In this document: one piece after another, positions 17,980 through 26,673 of the stretch
Layout of the letters: each line of letters begins with the position of its first letter
How positions within the stretch are numbered: the stretch's first letter is position 1
Assembly (NCBI RefSeq): GCF_000062885.1
Contig: NC_009142.1
Coordinates: 3,089,584 to 3,153,583 of the forward strand
DNA length: 64,000 bases
DNA from: Saccharopolyspora erythraea NRRL 2338
GTDB taxonomy: Bacteria; Actinomycetota; Actinomycetes; Mycobacteriales; Pseudonocardiaceae
Direction of reading: 5' to 3'
Made by a program: the position numbers and the translations under genes
Notes under the pieces: generated by a model
The model's database searches: none
What the model saw: the letters and a program-made list of their open reading frames with translations, nothing else
Told to the model about the DNA's origin: nothing

Positions 17980-18876
17980 TCATCGCCGGCGGTGCGGGGG
18001 AGCGAGGAAGTCCAGGAGGAGGCGCGTGGTTTCTTCCGGGGCCTCCTCGGGCAGGAAGTGCCCGGCGCGCACCGCCGTCCCGCTGACCTCCTCGGCCCAC
18101 TGCCGCCAGATCCGCAGCGGCTCGTACCAGCGGGCGACGGCCCCGGTCGCGCTCCACAGCGCGAGGACCGGGCAGCGGATGCGCTTGCGTCCCCGATCGG
18201 CCAGGTCGTGCTGGTGGTCCAGGGAGGCGGCGGCGCGGTACTCCTCGCACACCGCGTGCACCGTGGCCGGGTCCCGGAACTTCTCGACGTACTCGGCGCG
18301 CACCGCCGCCGGCAACGCGCCGGCGACGTCGGACCACGAGTCCAGCATGTGCTCCACCAGCACCGCGGGGTCGGCCGCGATCAGCCGCTCGGGGACCGGA
18401 GCCGGTGCGGCCAGGAACGACCAGACCCAGTACCCGAGGGCGAAGTCCATGCCGGCGCGGTCGAACGCCTCGCCGGTGGGCACGATGTCCAGGACCGCGA
18501 GGGCGGTGACCACGTCCGGGGAGTCCAGGGCCATCCGGTAGCCGCACCGTCCGCCGCGGTCGTGGCCGGCTACGGCGAACTCGTCGTGGCCGAGGGCGGC
18601 CATCACCTCGGCCTGCTCGGCGGCGATGGCCCGCATGCTGTGCGGGGCGTGGTCGGGGGCGTCGGCGGGGGTGCCGCTGTCGCCGTACCCGCGAAGGTCG
18701 GTGGCCACCACGGTGAAGCGCTCGGCGAGTGCCGGGGCGACCCGGTGCCACATCAGGTGCGTCTCGGGGATGCCGTGCAGCAGCAGGACCGGCGGGCCGC
18801 GGCCACCACGGCGTCCGTGCACCGACCCGCCCGAGGAGGTGGGCAGGTCGAACTCCTCGATGCCTTCGAACACCAC
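17980..18876 (-). CDS. Alpha/beta hydrolase (haloacetate dehalogenase / epoxide hydrolase type)
   Basis: 298 residues from GTG 18876, which has GGAGGTG about 6 bases upstream; the open frame beyond it is discarded. Oxyanion-hole segment LLLHGIPETHLMW, nucleophile Asp106 in AGHDRGGRCGYRMAL and a C-terminal His in AGHFLPEEAPE. An Asp nucleophile (not Ser) in GHDRGG marks the haloalkanoate dehalogenase/epoxide hydrolase branch, where a covalent alkyl-enzyme ester is formed. The cap domain carries WSFLAAPAPVPE. The exact substrate is unknown. No partner gene is obvious. Confidence 0.87.
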   Translation of the reverse strand: MVFEGIEEFDLPTSSGGSVHGRRGGRGPPVLLLHGIPETHLMWHRVAPALAERFTVVATDLRGYGDSGTPADAPDHAPHSMRAIAAEQAEVMAALGHDEFAVAGHDRGGRCGYRMALDSPDVVTALAVLDIVPTGEAFDRAGMDFALGYWVWSFLAAPAPVPERLIAADPAVLVEHMLDSWSDVAGALPAAVRAEYVEKFRDPATVHAVCEEYRAAASLDHQHDLADRGRKRIRCPVLALWSATGAVARWYEPLRIWRQWAEEVSGTAVRAGHFLPEEAPEETTRLLLDFLAPPHRRR

Positions 18877-19084
18877 GAGCCCACCTCCGTCCGAACCGGC
18901 AGATGCCGTGCGCTCAACGGCAGAGCAGCGAGTGTGGCAACGACGCCGCTTGGTCGCCAGGGGCTGGGCTGCGAAGGCGGCTGCTGTCCGGTCCTCCAGT
19001 GCCGCTCGACCGCGCATGCGATCGAGGTTCCGGCGCTACGCCGTGCGTGGCGCGGGGTGAACGGCGCGGACGGCGGGACTCGGC

Positions 19085-19888
19085 TCAGGCGGTCGACATG
19101 GCCGCGGCGATCTCGGACGCCGCTCGCTGCGCGAGCTCGCCGAGCTCGGGGAACCGGGGCCGCGGCACGCGGTCCTGCGGGCCCCAGATGCTGACGATGG
19201 CGAACGGGCGCCGGTGGTCGTCGAGCACCGGCGCGGCGACGCCGTAGAGGTGCGGTTCGAGCTCGCCGACGCTGATGGCGTAGCCGTTCGCGCGGACCTC
19301 GGCGAGCTCGGCCCGCAGCGCGGCCCGGTCGGTGCGGGTGGTCCCGGTGTACTCCGGCAGCGGCTGGGCCAGCATCGCCTCGACCTCCTCCTCCGGCAGC
19401 CAGGCCAGCAGGGCCTTGCCCGCCGAGGTCGCGTGGATCGGGACCTGCCTGCCCAGCCACCGGGCGCTGAGCACGACGGGCGGGATCACCTCGTCCACAT
19501 AGGTCAGTCCGAGTCGTTGCGGCACCGCGAGGTTCGCGGTCTCGCCGGTCTGCCCGCACAACCGCTCCAGGATGCCGTGGGAGCGCCGCACCAGGCCCTC
19601 GACGCCCGCTGAGGTGGCCATCCTGGCGATCGCGAAGCCGATCGAGTAGCGGTTGGTCGCCGGGTCGCGCTCGACCATCGAGTGGTGTTCGAGGGTCGCC
19701 AGCAGCCGCCACGCGGTGGCCCGGTTGAGCCCGCACTCCACCGCCAGCTCCGCCGCCGAGCGGCCCTCCGGCGCGCCCGCCGAGATGGCGTTGAGCAGCG
19801 CCGCGGCCCGGTCCAGCGACTGCACGCGGCCGGTCGGCGAGCGGGACGGGTCCTGGTCGTTCCGGGTTTCGGCCGCGTTGGTGCGCAT
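19085..19888 (-). CDS. IclR-family transcriptional regulator
   Basis: 267 residues from ATG 19888. Winged helix at about 20-85 (SLDRAAALLNAISAGAPEGR, ECGLNRATAWRLLATLEHHS) and an effector-binding domain with LTYVDEV, the IHATSAGKALLAWLP signature and a C-terminal VAAPVLDDHRRPFAIVSIWG. Divergent from the thioesterase/CaiD-like operon with ~108 bases between starts, so it probably controls that operon in response to a pathway CoA ester or carboxylate. Confidence 0.93.
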   Translation of the reverse strand: MRTNAAETRNDQDPSRSPTGRVQSLDRAAALLNAISAGAPEGRSAAELAVECGLNRATAWRLLATLEHHSMVERDPATNRYSIGFAIARMATSAGVEGLVRRSHGILERLCGQTGETANLAVPQRLGLTYVDEVIPPVVLSARWLGRQVPIHATSAGKALLAWLPEEEVEAMLAQPLPEYTGTTRTDRAALRAELAEVRANGYAISVGELEPHLYGVAAPVLDDHRRPFAIVSIWGPQDRVPRPRFPELGELAQRAASEIAAAMSTA

Positions 19889-19921
19889 GGGAGCCAGCCT
19901 AGTCCGCTCGGCTGAGCCTCC

Positions 19922-19989
19922 TTGACGCGACGCGAGCGCCGAGCCTACGGTCACCGTCGCTCAATGCGAACAACCAACGCACATTGTGA
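19922..19989 (+). promoter_or_regulatory. Candidate promoter and IclR operator of the carnitine-type operon
   Basis: TTGACG (19922-19927) is separated by 18 bases from TACGGT (19946-19951), a fair sigma-70-like pair. Just downstream an imperfect inverted repeat CTCAATGCG ... CGCACATTGTGAG (about 19960-19989) lies between the divergent IclR gene and the thioesterase and would suit a repressor. Read from sequence; function inferred. Confidence 0.35.
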
Positions 19990-19996
19990 GACACGT

Positions 19997-20536
19997 ATGG
20001 ACCGAGTGGTCACTCCGTACGAAGGCAGCGGGCACCGCCCGTGGAACCCCGACGCCGAGATCCCCGCGCCGCTGCGGCTGCACCGCACACCGGTGAGCCC
20101 GCGGTGGGTCGACTACAACGGGCACCTGAGCGAGTCCTGCTACCTGCTGGTCTTCGGCGACAACGCCGACGCGTTCTTCCGCTACGTCGGGATCGACGAG
20201 CGGTACCGGGCCGCGGGCCGGTCGCTGTACACGGTGCAGACCCACCTGCACAACCGCCGCGAGGTCACCGAAGGCGAGCCGCTGGCGCTGACCCTGCGGG
20301 TGCTCGACCACGACGCGAAGCGGGTGCACGTCTTCCACGAGATGCACCACGAGGGCACCGGCGTCCTGCTGGCGACCGCCGAGCAGATGCTCGTGCACGT
20401 CGACACGCACCGGGGCCGTGCCTGCGAGATGCCCGAGGACCTGCGGGAACGTCTGGCCGCCGTGCACCGCGCGCACGCCGTTCTCCCCGTGCCCGACGTC
20501 GTGGGCCGCCCGATGGGGATCAAGCGAGAGGAGTGA
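19997..20536 (+). CDS. Hot-dog thioesterase, betainyl-CoA thioesterase type
   Basis: 179 residues from ATG 19997. The motif RWVDYNGHLSESCYLLVFGD, followed by LYTVQTHLHNRREVTEGEPL, is the 4HBT hot-dog core and closely resembles the thioesterase domain fused to L-carnitine dehydrogenase and the free betainyl-CoA thioesterases of carnitine degradation; the Asp in VDYNGH is the usual catalytic residue of this group. First gene of a tight four-gene operon; the dehydrogenase overlaps or abuts its stop. In context it would release a trimethylammonium acyl-CoA product. Confidence 0.8.
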   Translation: MDRVVTPYEGSGHRPWNPDAEIPAPLRLHRTPVSPRWVDYNGHLSESCYLLVFGDNADAFFRYVGIDERYRAAGRSLYTVQTHLHNRREVTEGEPLALTLRVLDHDAKRVHVFHEMHHEGTGVLLATAEQMLVHVDTHRGRACEMPEDLRERLAAVHRAHAVLPVPDVVGRPMGIKREE

Positions 20537-20538
20537 TC

Positions 20539-21699
20539 GTGGATTTCGAACTCACCGACGAGCACCGCCTGATCGTCGACACCGTCCGCAGGTTCGTGGC
20601 CACCGAGCTCGACCCGCACGAAGACGAGGTGGAGCGACTCGACGAGGTGCCGCCCGGGCTCGCCGAGCGGATCCGCGACCGTGCGCTGGCGGCCGGCCTG
20701 TACGCGGCGAACATGCCGGAGGAGCTCGGAGGCGGCGGGCTCGACGCCGTCGGCATGGCGTTGGTGGAGCGAGAACTGGGTCGCGCCGGTTATGCGTTGC
20801 AGATGCTGGTCGCCCGGCCGAGCAACATCCTGCAGGCGTGCGAGGGCGAGCAGCGCGAGCGCTACCTGCTGCCCGCCATCCGGGGTGAACGCCACGACTG
20901 CCTCGCCATGACCGAGCCCGGCGCGGGATCGGACGTGCGCTCCATGACCACGCGCGCGGTCCGCGACGGTGACGACTACGTGCTCAACGGCACCAAGCAC
21001 TTCATCAGCCACGCCGACGCGGCGGACTTCGTCATCCTGTTCGCCGCCACCGGAACCGAACGGACTCCGCGCGGCGAGAAGAACCTGATCACCGCTTTCC
21101 TGGTCGACCTGGACACCCCCGGGCTCACCGTCCGGCGCGGCTCGTCCTGCGTGTCCCACCGCGGCTACCACCAGTGCGAGCTGTCCTTCGAGGACTGCCG
21201 GATCCCCGCGGGCCAGCGGCTGGGCGAAGAGGGGCGCGGGTTCGAGCTGATGGGGCAGTGGCTGGGCGCCAGCAGGCTGAGCGTCGCGGCCACCAGCGTC
21301 GGCCGGGGCAGGCGGGTCCTGGAGCTGGCGACCGAGTGGGCGGCGCAACGCGAGCAGTTCGGCCAGCCGATCGGCCGCTTCCAGGGAGTCGGGTTCCAGC
21401 TCGCCGACATGGCCACCGAGCTCGACGCCGCGGAGCTGCTCACCCTGCGCGCGGCCTGGAAGCTCGACCAGGACGCGATGACCGACCAGGACGCCGCGAT
21501 GGCCAAGCTGTTCGCCTCCGAGGCGCTCGGGCGCATCACCGACCGCGCGGTGCAGATCTTCGGCGGCATGGGCCTGATGGCCGAGCTGCCGGTCGAGCGG
21601 TTCTGGCGGGACGCCCGGGTCGAGCGGATCTGGGACGGCACCAGCGAGATCCAGCGCCACATCATCTCCCGGTCGATGCTGCGCCCGCTGGGAGCCTGA
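20539..21699 (+). CDS. Acyl-CoA dehydrogenase (CaiA-like)
   Basis: 386 residues from GTG 20539, chosen over GTG 20533 because GAGAGGA then sits 7 bases upstream. FAD/acyl-CoA signatures: LAMTEPGAGSDVRSM, then GTKHFISHADAADFVI, QREQFGQPIGRFQGVGFQLA and FGGMGLMAELPVERFWRDAR. The position of the catalytic base in the YEGT motif of medium-chain enzymes is IWDGTSEIQR here, an Asp for Glu. Operon position next to a CaiD-like crotonase suggests it acts on crotonobetainyl-/gamma-butyrobetainyl-CoA or a related branched acyl-CoA. Confidence 0.9.
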   Translation: MDFELTDEHRLIVDTVRRFVATELDPHEDEVERLDEVPPGLAERIRDRALAAGLYAANMPEELGGGGLDAVGMALVERELGRAGYALQMLVARPSNILQACEGEQRERYLLPAIRGERHDCLAMTEPGAGSDVRSMTTRAVRDGDDYVLNGTKHFISHADAADFVILFAATGTERTPRGEKNLITAFLVDLDTPGLTVRRGSSCVSHRGYHQCELSFEDCRIPAGQRLGEEGRGFELMGQWLGASRLSVAATSVGRGRRVLELATEWAAQREQFGQPIGRFQGVGFQLADMATELDAAELLTLRAAWKLDQDAMTDQDAAMAKLFASEALGRITDRAVQIFGGMGLMAELPVERFWRDARVERIWDGTSEIQRHIISRSMLRPLGA

Positions 21700-21701
21700 G
21701 C

Positions 21702-23768
21702 GTGGCCACGCATGGGGACCTGCGCAGGCTGCTCGCACCCGAGCGCATCGCCGTCGTCGGCGGCGATGCCGCGGCCGAGGCGGTGCGGCAGTGCCGCCGG
21801 ATCGGGTTCGGCGGCGAGATCTGGCCGGTGAACCCCCGGCGGACCGAGGTCGCGGGACTCGAGTGCCACCCGGACGTCGCGTCGCTGCCCGGCGTGCCCG
21901 ACGCCGCGTTCGTCGCGGTGCCCGGACGAGCGACGGTCGAGGTGGTGGCCGAGCTGGCCGCCCTCGGTTGCGGTGGCGCGGTCTGCCACGCGTCGGGGTT
22001 CGCCGAGCACGGCGGAGTGGCGTTGCAGCAGTGGCTCGTGGCGGCCGCGGGGACGATGCCGCTGATCGGGCCCAACTGCATCGGCACGCTCAACTACCTC
22101 GACGGCGTTGCGATGTGGCCGGATCAGCACGGCGGTCGCCGGGTGGACAGCGGCGTCGCGGTGATCACCCAGAGCGGCAACATCGGCCAGAACCTCACCA
22201 TGCAGCGCCGTTCGCTGCCGCTGGCCCAGCTGGTCACCCTCGGCAACGCGGCCGTGACCGGGGTGGCCGACCTCGTCGCGGCGATGCTGGAGGACCCGCG
22301 GATCACCGCGATCGGCCTGCACCTGGAAGGCATCGACGACGCCGCGGGCCTGGCCGACGTGGCGCTGGAAGCGCTGCGCAGGCGGGTTCCGGTGGTGGTG
22401 CTCAAGTCCGGCAGCTCCGAGCTGGGCGCGCGGGCCAACCTCAGCCACACGAGCTCGCTCGCGGGTCCGGACGTGCTCTGCGACGCGCTGTTCCGGCGTT
22501 GCGGCATGGCCAGGGTGCACGAGATCGGCGCGTTCGTGGAGACGCTGAAGTTCCTCCACGTCCACGGTGCCCTGGCGGGAACCCGCTTCGCCTCCGCGAG
22601 CTGCTCCGGGGGAGAGGCCGCGCTCGTCGCCGACCTGGCCGACGAGCGCGGACTGCCGCTGCCGGAGTTCCCGGAGGTTGTACGCCGGGGGCTGCGGCGG
22701 GTCCTGGGCGAGCGGGTCGCGGTGGCCAACCCGCTCGACTACCACACCTACGTCTGGGGTCGGCGGGACGAGCTGACCGAGTGCTTCACGGCGTTCCTCG
22801 GCGCGGGCTTCGACACCCACCTGCTGCTGCTCGACTTCCCGCGCGAGGACCGCTGCTCGGGCGAGTCGTGGTCGGTCGCCGCGGAGGCCTACGTCGAGGC
22901 GCATCGCCGCACCGGGGCGTCCGCCTGCGTCGTGAGCTGGCTGCCCGAGGGGATGCCCGAGGCGGTGGGGGACCGGCTCCTCGGCGAGGGCATCGCTGCG
23001 ATGCAGGGCGTGGCCGACTGCCTGGACGCGATCGGCGCCGCGGCGCGGATCGGCGCGGCCCAGGACGCGGTGGATCGGATTCTTCCCGTGCGGACGGCTT
23101 TTCGGGTGCGGACGGTGGAACCGGCCGGCTCTGACGGCGTGGTGCACCTGCTCGACGAGTGGGCGGGCAAGAGGGCGCTGGCCGAGCACGGGCTCCCGGT
23201 GCCCGCGGGCGTCGTGACCGGTGCCCGCGATGCCGCGGACGCCGCAGCCAGGCTGGGATTCCCAGTGGTGGTCAAAGCGTTGGGGGTCGCGCACAAGAGC
23301 GACGTCGGTGGTGTCCGGGTCGGGCTGACCGACGAGCGCCAGGTGCGGGAGGCGGTCGACGGCATGTCCGGGGTCGCGGAGCGCTTCCTGGTGGAGCGCA
23401 TGGTCGGCGGTGCCGTCGCGGAGCTGATCGTCGGCGTGCGGCGCGATCCGCTCTTCGGGACGGCGTTGACCGTCGGCGCAGGCGGAGTTCTGGTCGAGCT
23501 GGTCGCCGACGCGGTCACGCTGCTGCTGCCGGCCTCCCCGGCCGACGTCCGCGACGCGCTGCGCGGCCTGCGGATCTGGCCGCTGCTGGCGGGTTTTCGC
23601 GGTCCGGGCGCCGATGTGGACGCGGTGGTCGACGCGGTCGGCGCGATCGCCGACTACGCGCACGGCACCGACGACCTGGTCGAACTCGACGTGAACCCGC
23701 TGCTGGCCCTGCCGGAGGGCACCGCGGCGGTGGACGTGCTCATCCGGCGACGAGGAGGCAACCCATGA
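21702..23768 (+). CDS. ADP-forming acyl-CoA synthetase (acetate-CoA ligase family)
   Basis: 688 residues from GTG 21702, 2 bases after the dehydrogenase stop. N-terminal CoA-binding Rossmann domain ([20 protein letters not shown] ... IWPVNPR), central ligase domains with [19 protein letters not shown] where the His is the phosphorylated residue, and a C-terminal ATP-grasp part ([37 protein letters not shown]). It would form a CoA thioester with ATP to ADP. In the operon it may activate carnitine or a betaine carboxylate, replacing the AMP-forming CaiC. Overlaps the crotonase by four bases (ATGA). Confidence 0.9.
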   Translation: MATHGDLRRLLAPERIAVVGGDAAAEAVRQCRRIGFGGEIWPVNPRRTEVAGLECHPDVASLPGVPDAAFVAVPGRATVEVVAELAALGCGGAVCHASGFAEHGGVALQQWLVAAAGTMPLIGPNCIGTLNYLDGVAMWPDQHGGRRVDSGVAVITQSGNIGQNLTMQRRSLPLAQLVTLGNAAVTGVADLVAAMLEDPRITAIGLHLEGIDDAAGLADVALEALRRRVPVVVLKSGSSELGARANLSHTSSLAGPDVLCDALFRRCGMARVHEIGAFVETLKFLHVHGALAGTRFASASCSGGEAALVADLADERGLPLPEFPEVVRRGLRRVLGERVAVANPLDYHTYVWGRRDELTECFTAFLGAGFDTHLLLLDFPREDRCSGESWSVAAEAYVEAHRRTGASACVVSWLPEGMPEAVGDRLLGEGIAAMQGVADCLDAIGAAARIGAAQDAVDRILPVRTAFRVRTVEPAGSDGVVHLLDEWAGKRALAEHGLPVPAGVVTGARDAADAAARLGFPVVVKALGVAHKSDVGGVRVGLTDERQVREAVDGMSGVAERFLVERMVGGAVAELIVGVRRDPLFGTALTVGAGGVLVELVADAVTLLLPASPADVRDALRGLRIWPLLAGFRGPGADVDAVVDAVGAIADYAHGTDDLVELDVNPLLALPEGTAAVDVLIRRRGGNP

Positions 23769-24541
23769 CCGACGCGGTGCGCACCGATGCCGACGGCGGC
23801 GTGCTGACGGTGACGCTGGACCGCCCGAAGGCCAACGCCATCGACGTGGCCACCAGCCGCGCTCTGCACGAGGCGTTCGTCCGGTTGCGCGACGACGACT
23901 CGTTGCGCGTGGCGGTGGTGACCGGCGCGGGGGAGCGCTTCTTCTCGGCGGGCTGGGACCTGAAGGCGGGGGAGGAGATCGACGCCGACCACGGCCGGGG
24001 CGGCTTCGCCGGCCTGACCGAGTTCTTCGACCTGGACAAGCCGGTGATCGCGGCCGTCAACGGGCTCGCGCTGGGCGGCGGGTTCGAGCTCGCGCTGGCG
24101 GCCGACCTGGTGGTCGCCGCCGAGCACGCGGAGTTCGCGCTCACCGAGGTCACCCTCGGGATGGTCGCCGACTCGGGCGGCGTGCTGCGGCTGCCCGAGC
24201 GCCTGCCGCGCGCGGTGGCGGCCGAGATGCTGCTGACCGGCAGGCGGATGACCGCCGCGGAGGCGCACCGGTGGGGTCTGGTCACCAGCGTCGTGCCCGC
24301 CTCGGACCTGCCCGCCGAGGCCACCGCGCTGGCGCACCGCATCCGCGCCGGTGCGCCGCTGGCCGTCGCGGCGGTCAAGGAGATCCTGCGCGAGACCGCG
24401 GCGCTCGACGTCGAGTCCGGGTACCGGCTGCTCCGCGGCGGCGGGCTCCCGAACTACCGCGCGATGCTCGCGTCGGAGGACGCCCGGGAGGGACCGCGCG
24501 CCTTCGCCGAGAAGCGTCCTCCACAGTGGACCGGACGCTGA
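23765..24541 (+). CDS. caiD: CaiD-like crotonase (carnitinyl-CoA dehydratase)
   Basis: 258 residues. The sequence follows the CaiD pattern closely: [80 protein letters not shown], and a C-terminus [13 protein letters not shown] much like E. coli CaiD. Both crotonase Glu positions (about 108 and 128) are present. It would interconvert L-carnitinyl-CoA and crotonobetainyl-CoA. Last gene of the operon; its stop codon TGA is also the start of a 41-bp tandem repeat. The CaiD call rests on recalled motif similarity. Confidence 0.85.
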   Translation: MTDAVRTDADGGVLTVTLDRPKANAIDVATSRALHEAFVRLRDDDSLRVAVVTGAGERFFSAGWDLKAGEEIDADHGRGGFAGLTEFFDLDKPVIAAVNGLALGGGFELALAADLVVAAEHAEFALTEVTLGMVADSGGVLRLPERLPRAVAAEMLLTGRRMTAAEAHRWGLVTSVVPASDLPAEATALAHRIRAGAPLAVAAVKEILRETAALDVESGYRLLRGGGLPNYRAMLASEDAREGPRAFAEKRPPQWTGR

Positions 24542-24690
24542 TCGCGAGTGGTGGGCGACCGGTCGTCTGGCCGGTTGGTTGATCGCGAGTGGTGGACGTC
24601 CGGTCGTCTGGCCGGTTGGTTGATCGCGAGTGGTGGGCGACCGGTCGTCTGGCCGGTTGGCTGATCGCAGTGGACGGTCGCCGGCCGCCG
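24540..24690 (+). repeat. 41-bp tandem repeat after caiD
   Basis: Three nearly identical 41-base units start at 24540, 24581 and 24622 (each beginning GATCGCGAGTGGTGG), with a truncated fourth from 24663. Each unit contains the small inverted repeat ACCGG ... CCGGT around TCGTCTGG. Units two and three differ from unit one by only a few substitutions. The array begins inside the stop codon of the crotonase gene and lies between it and the convergent whiB-type gene. It could be a terminator array, a protein-binding array or a replication-slippage product. Confidence 0.85.
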
Positions 24691-24715
24691 GGGCCGCTCG
24701 GTGCGGGAAGTCCCG

Positions 24716-24973
24716 TCAGGCGGCCTGGTTCGAGGACCTGCGGGACAGCGCGCGGCGCTCGCGGTCGGTCATCCCACCGAAGACGCCGTGGTCCAGGCCG
24801 TTCTCCAGGGCGTGGTCCAGGCACTCCGACCGCACCGGGCAGCGGGCGCACACGGCCTTGGCCGCCGCGGCCTGCCGGGCGCCGGGGCCCACCTCGGACA
24901 CCGGGAAGAACAGCTCGGGGTCCTCGTCCAGGCAGGCGGCCTGGTCCCGCCAGTTCGTCGTGTCGCGCTCCAT
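24716..24973 (-). CDS. WhiB-family [4Fe-4S] regulator (WhiB1/WblE-like)
   Basis: 85 residues from ATG 24973. Four cluster-ligand cysteines are at 14, 42, 45 and 51 (QAACLD ... VCARCPVRSEC), followed by the conserved turn GVFGGMTDRERRAL in place of GVWGG and a basic tail. Short length and LFFPVSEVGP match the WhiB1/WblE subgroup. Such proteins bind sigma-A and respond to NO or redox state. Located between two metabolic operons with no obvious partner. Long open frames running upstream are spurious. Confidence 0.93.
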   Translation of the reverse strand: MERDTTNWRDQAACLDEDPELFFPVSEVGPGARQAAAAKAVCARCPVRSECLDHALENGLDHGVFGGMTDRERRALSRRSSNQAA

Positions 24974-25382
24974 CCTCTTGCCGCCTCCTCTCGCGGGACA
25001 CACGCCGGACGTGGGTCCAGTACCGATCACGTTCACCTGAGCGCTGGGCACCGCGGGTGGTGCCGCTCCCGGTCGGCCCGCCCGCGGCCGGAACTCCAGC
25101 CGGGGTCGCGGGCGGCGCGTCGCGCTTCGCCGGGGGCTCAATCGTTCGAGGGGACAACGAGCCGACCTCGGTGCGGTGTTCCTCGCGCGGCGTTGACCTA
25201 CCTCACACGCCTGTTCGCGGAGGCCGCGACCGCCTTCCGGCGTGCCACGGGTCACAGCCGAACCGGCGGCCCGCGCTCCTCGCCGTCTCGTGTTGCCGGT
25301 GTGACGGCGCCGACGGACAGTTCGGGCACACCGCTGTACGCGCCGAGGGGGTCGAGCGAGGCGCCGCCGTTCGCGTTCGTGG

Positions 25383-25571
25383 GTCGAGCGGCGGGCCACG
25401 ACGGCGGAGGACCCGGACGAGGTGCTGCGCTGCTCGACCCGCAACGCCGCGAGGTACGTCGGTGCGGAGAAGGCCGACGAGTACGGCAGGCTGAACGCGG
25501 GCGAGGGCAGCGCGGTGGTCCGGGTGTCCTCGGCGAAGATCATCGCGGAGAACAACATCACCGGGGAGTAG
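25383..25571 (+). pseudogene. Unidentified C-terminal coding remnant
   Basis: From about 25383 to the TAG at 25569 the frame has almost exclusively G/C third positions and reads VERRATTAEDPDEVLRCSTR, NAARYVGAEKADEYG and finally SAKIIAENNITGE, clearly protein-like. Upstream no start or continuation is evident in the same frame. It looks like the end of a gene whose 5' part is lost or shifted. Family not recognised. The rest of 24974-25728 (about 750 bases) holds nothing else I can support apart from the whiB promoter region. Confidence 0.35.
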
Positions 25572-25728
25572 GGGGCATACATCCGTTCCCCGCCAGGGAG
25601 CCGGGCGAGCCCGAGCGCCTGTCCTCGGTGGCGTGCCGAGGCCCGCGGTGGGACGGTGGCACGAAGTCGGTGGACCGGGCGCGGAGTCGGTGGAGCAGGG
25701 CCCGGATTCGGCGGACGGGGGGCCACGC

Positions 25729-26658
25729 ATGCATCTCGACCCCGAGCTGGCGGCGGCGCTGCCGGCGCTACCGGATCTGCACATCCACGATCTCGCCGCG
25801 GCACGTGAGCGGATGGCGCAGCTCGCCGCCCGCGCGGAGGTGCCCGCGACCGAGGGGCTCGGCATCGTCGACAAGTCGGTCCGCGCCGCTGACGGCACCC
25901 TGGTGCCGATCCGGGTGTGCCGGCCGCTCGACGTCGCCGGGCCGCTGCCCGCGCTGCTCCTGCTGCACGGCGGCGGATTCGTCATGGGGAGCCTGGAGTC
26001 GACCACCCCGCAGTCGGTGGCGCTGTGCACCGGGCTGCCCGCTTTCGTCGTCGCGGTCGGCTACCGGCTGGCCCCCGAACACCCGTACCCGGCCGCGCTG
26101 CGCGACAGCGAGGCGGCGCTGCGCTGGGTCGCCGACGCCGAAGGCGTCGACACCGCGCGGATCGGCGTGTACGGGATGAGCGCGGGCGGCGGGCTCGCCG
26201 CCGCGCTCACCCTGCTGGTGCGCGACCGGGGCGGTCCGCCGATCCGGTTCCAGCTGCTCGACGCCCCCGAAGTCGACGACCGGCTGGAAACGCCGTCGGC
26301 ACGCACGTTCGACGACACCCCGCTGTGGAACCGCGCCGACGCGGAGCTGAGCTGGCGGCACTACCTCAGCGGCTGCGACGGGCGGGTACCCGCGTACGCG
26401 GCGCCCGCGCGCGCCGACGACCTCTCCGGACTGCCCCCGGCCTACGTGTCGGTGTACGAGAACGATCCGTTGCGCGACGAGGGGATCGCCTACGCGTCCG
26501 CGCTGCTGCGAGCCGGTGTGTCCGTCGAGCTGCACCTGTTCCCCGGCACGTTCCACCGGTCCGCGATCATCGCGGGTGCGCAGGTGTCGCGCCGCCAGGC
26601 GGCCGAAACCCTCGCGATCCTGCGCCGCGCCCTGCACCCGGAGGCATCCGGGCAGTAG
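25729..26658 (+). CDS. HSL-family alpha/beta hydrolase (esterase)
   Basis: 309 residues from ATG 25729 (GGGGGG upstream). HGGGF oxyanion motif at 80-84, nucleophile Ser151 in YGMSAGGG, acidic residue in VYENDPLRDE and His in FPGTFHRSAII. This is the hormone-sensitive-lipase-like (family IV) set of residues, so it should hydrolyse short acyl esters in the cytosol. The nucleophile elbow reads GMSAG rather than the more common GDSAG. Converges with the DUF4185 gene 15 bases downstream. Confidence 0.92.
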   Translation: MHLDPELAAALPALPDLHIHDLAAARERMAQLAARAEVPATEGLGIVDKSVRAADGTLVPIRVCRPLDVAGPLPALLLLHGGGFVMGSLESTTPQSVALCTGLPAFVVAVGYRLAPEHPYPAALRDSEAALRWVADAEGVDTARIGVYGMSAGGGLAAALTLLVRDRGGPPIRFQLLDAPEVDDRLETPSARTFDDTPLWNRADAELSWRHYLSGCDGRVPAYAAPARADDLSGLPPAYVSVYENDPLRDEGIAYASALLRAGVSVELHLFPGTFHRSAIIAGAQVSRRQAAETLAILRRALHPEASGQ

Positions 26659-26673
26659 GCGCCGACCGAGCGG

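Noticed and set aside
24540-24690. Possible CRISPR array
   Set aside because: Head-to-tail repeats without unique spacers and only about 3.5 units.
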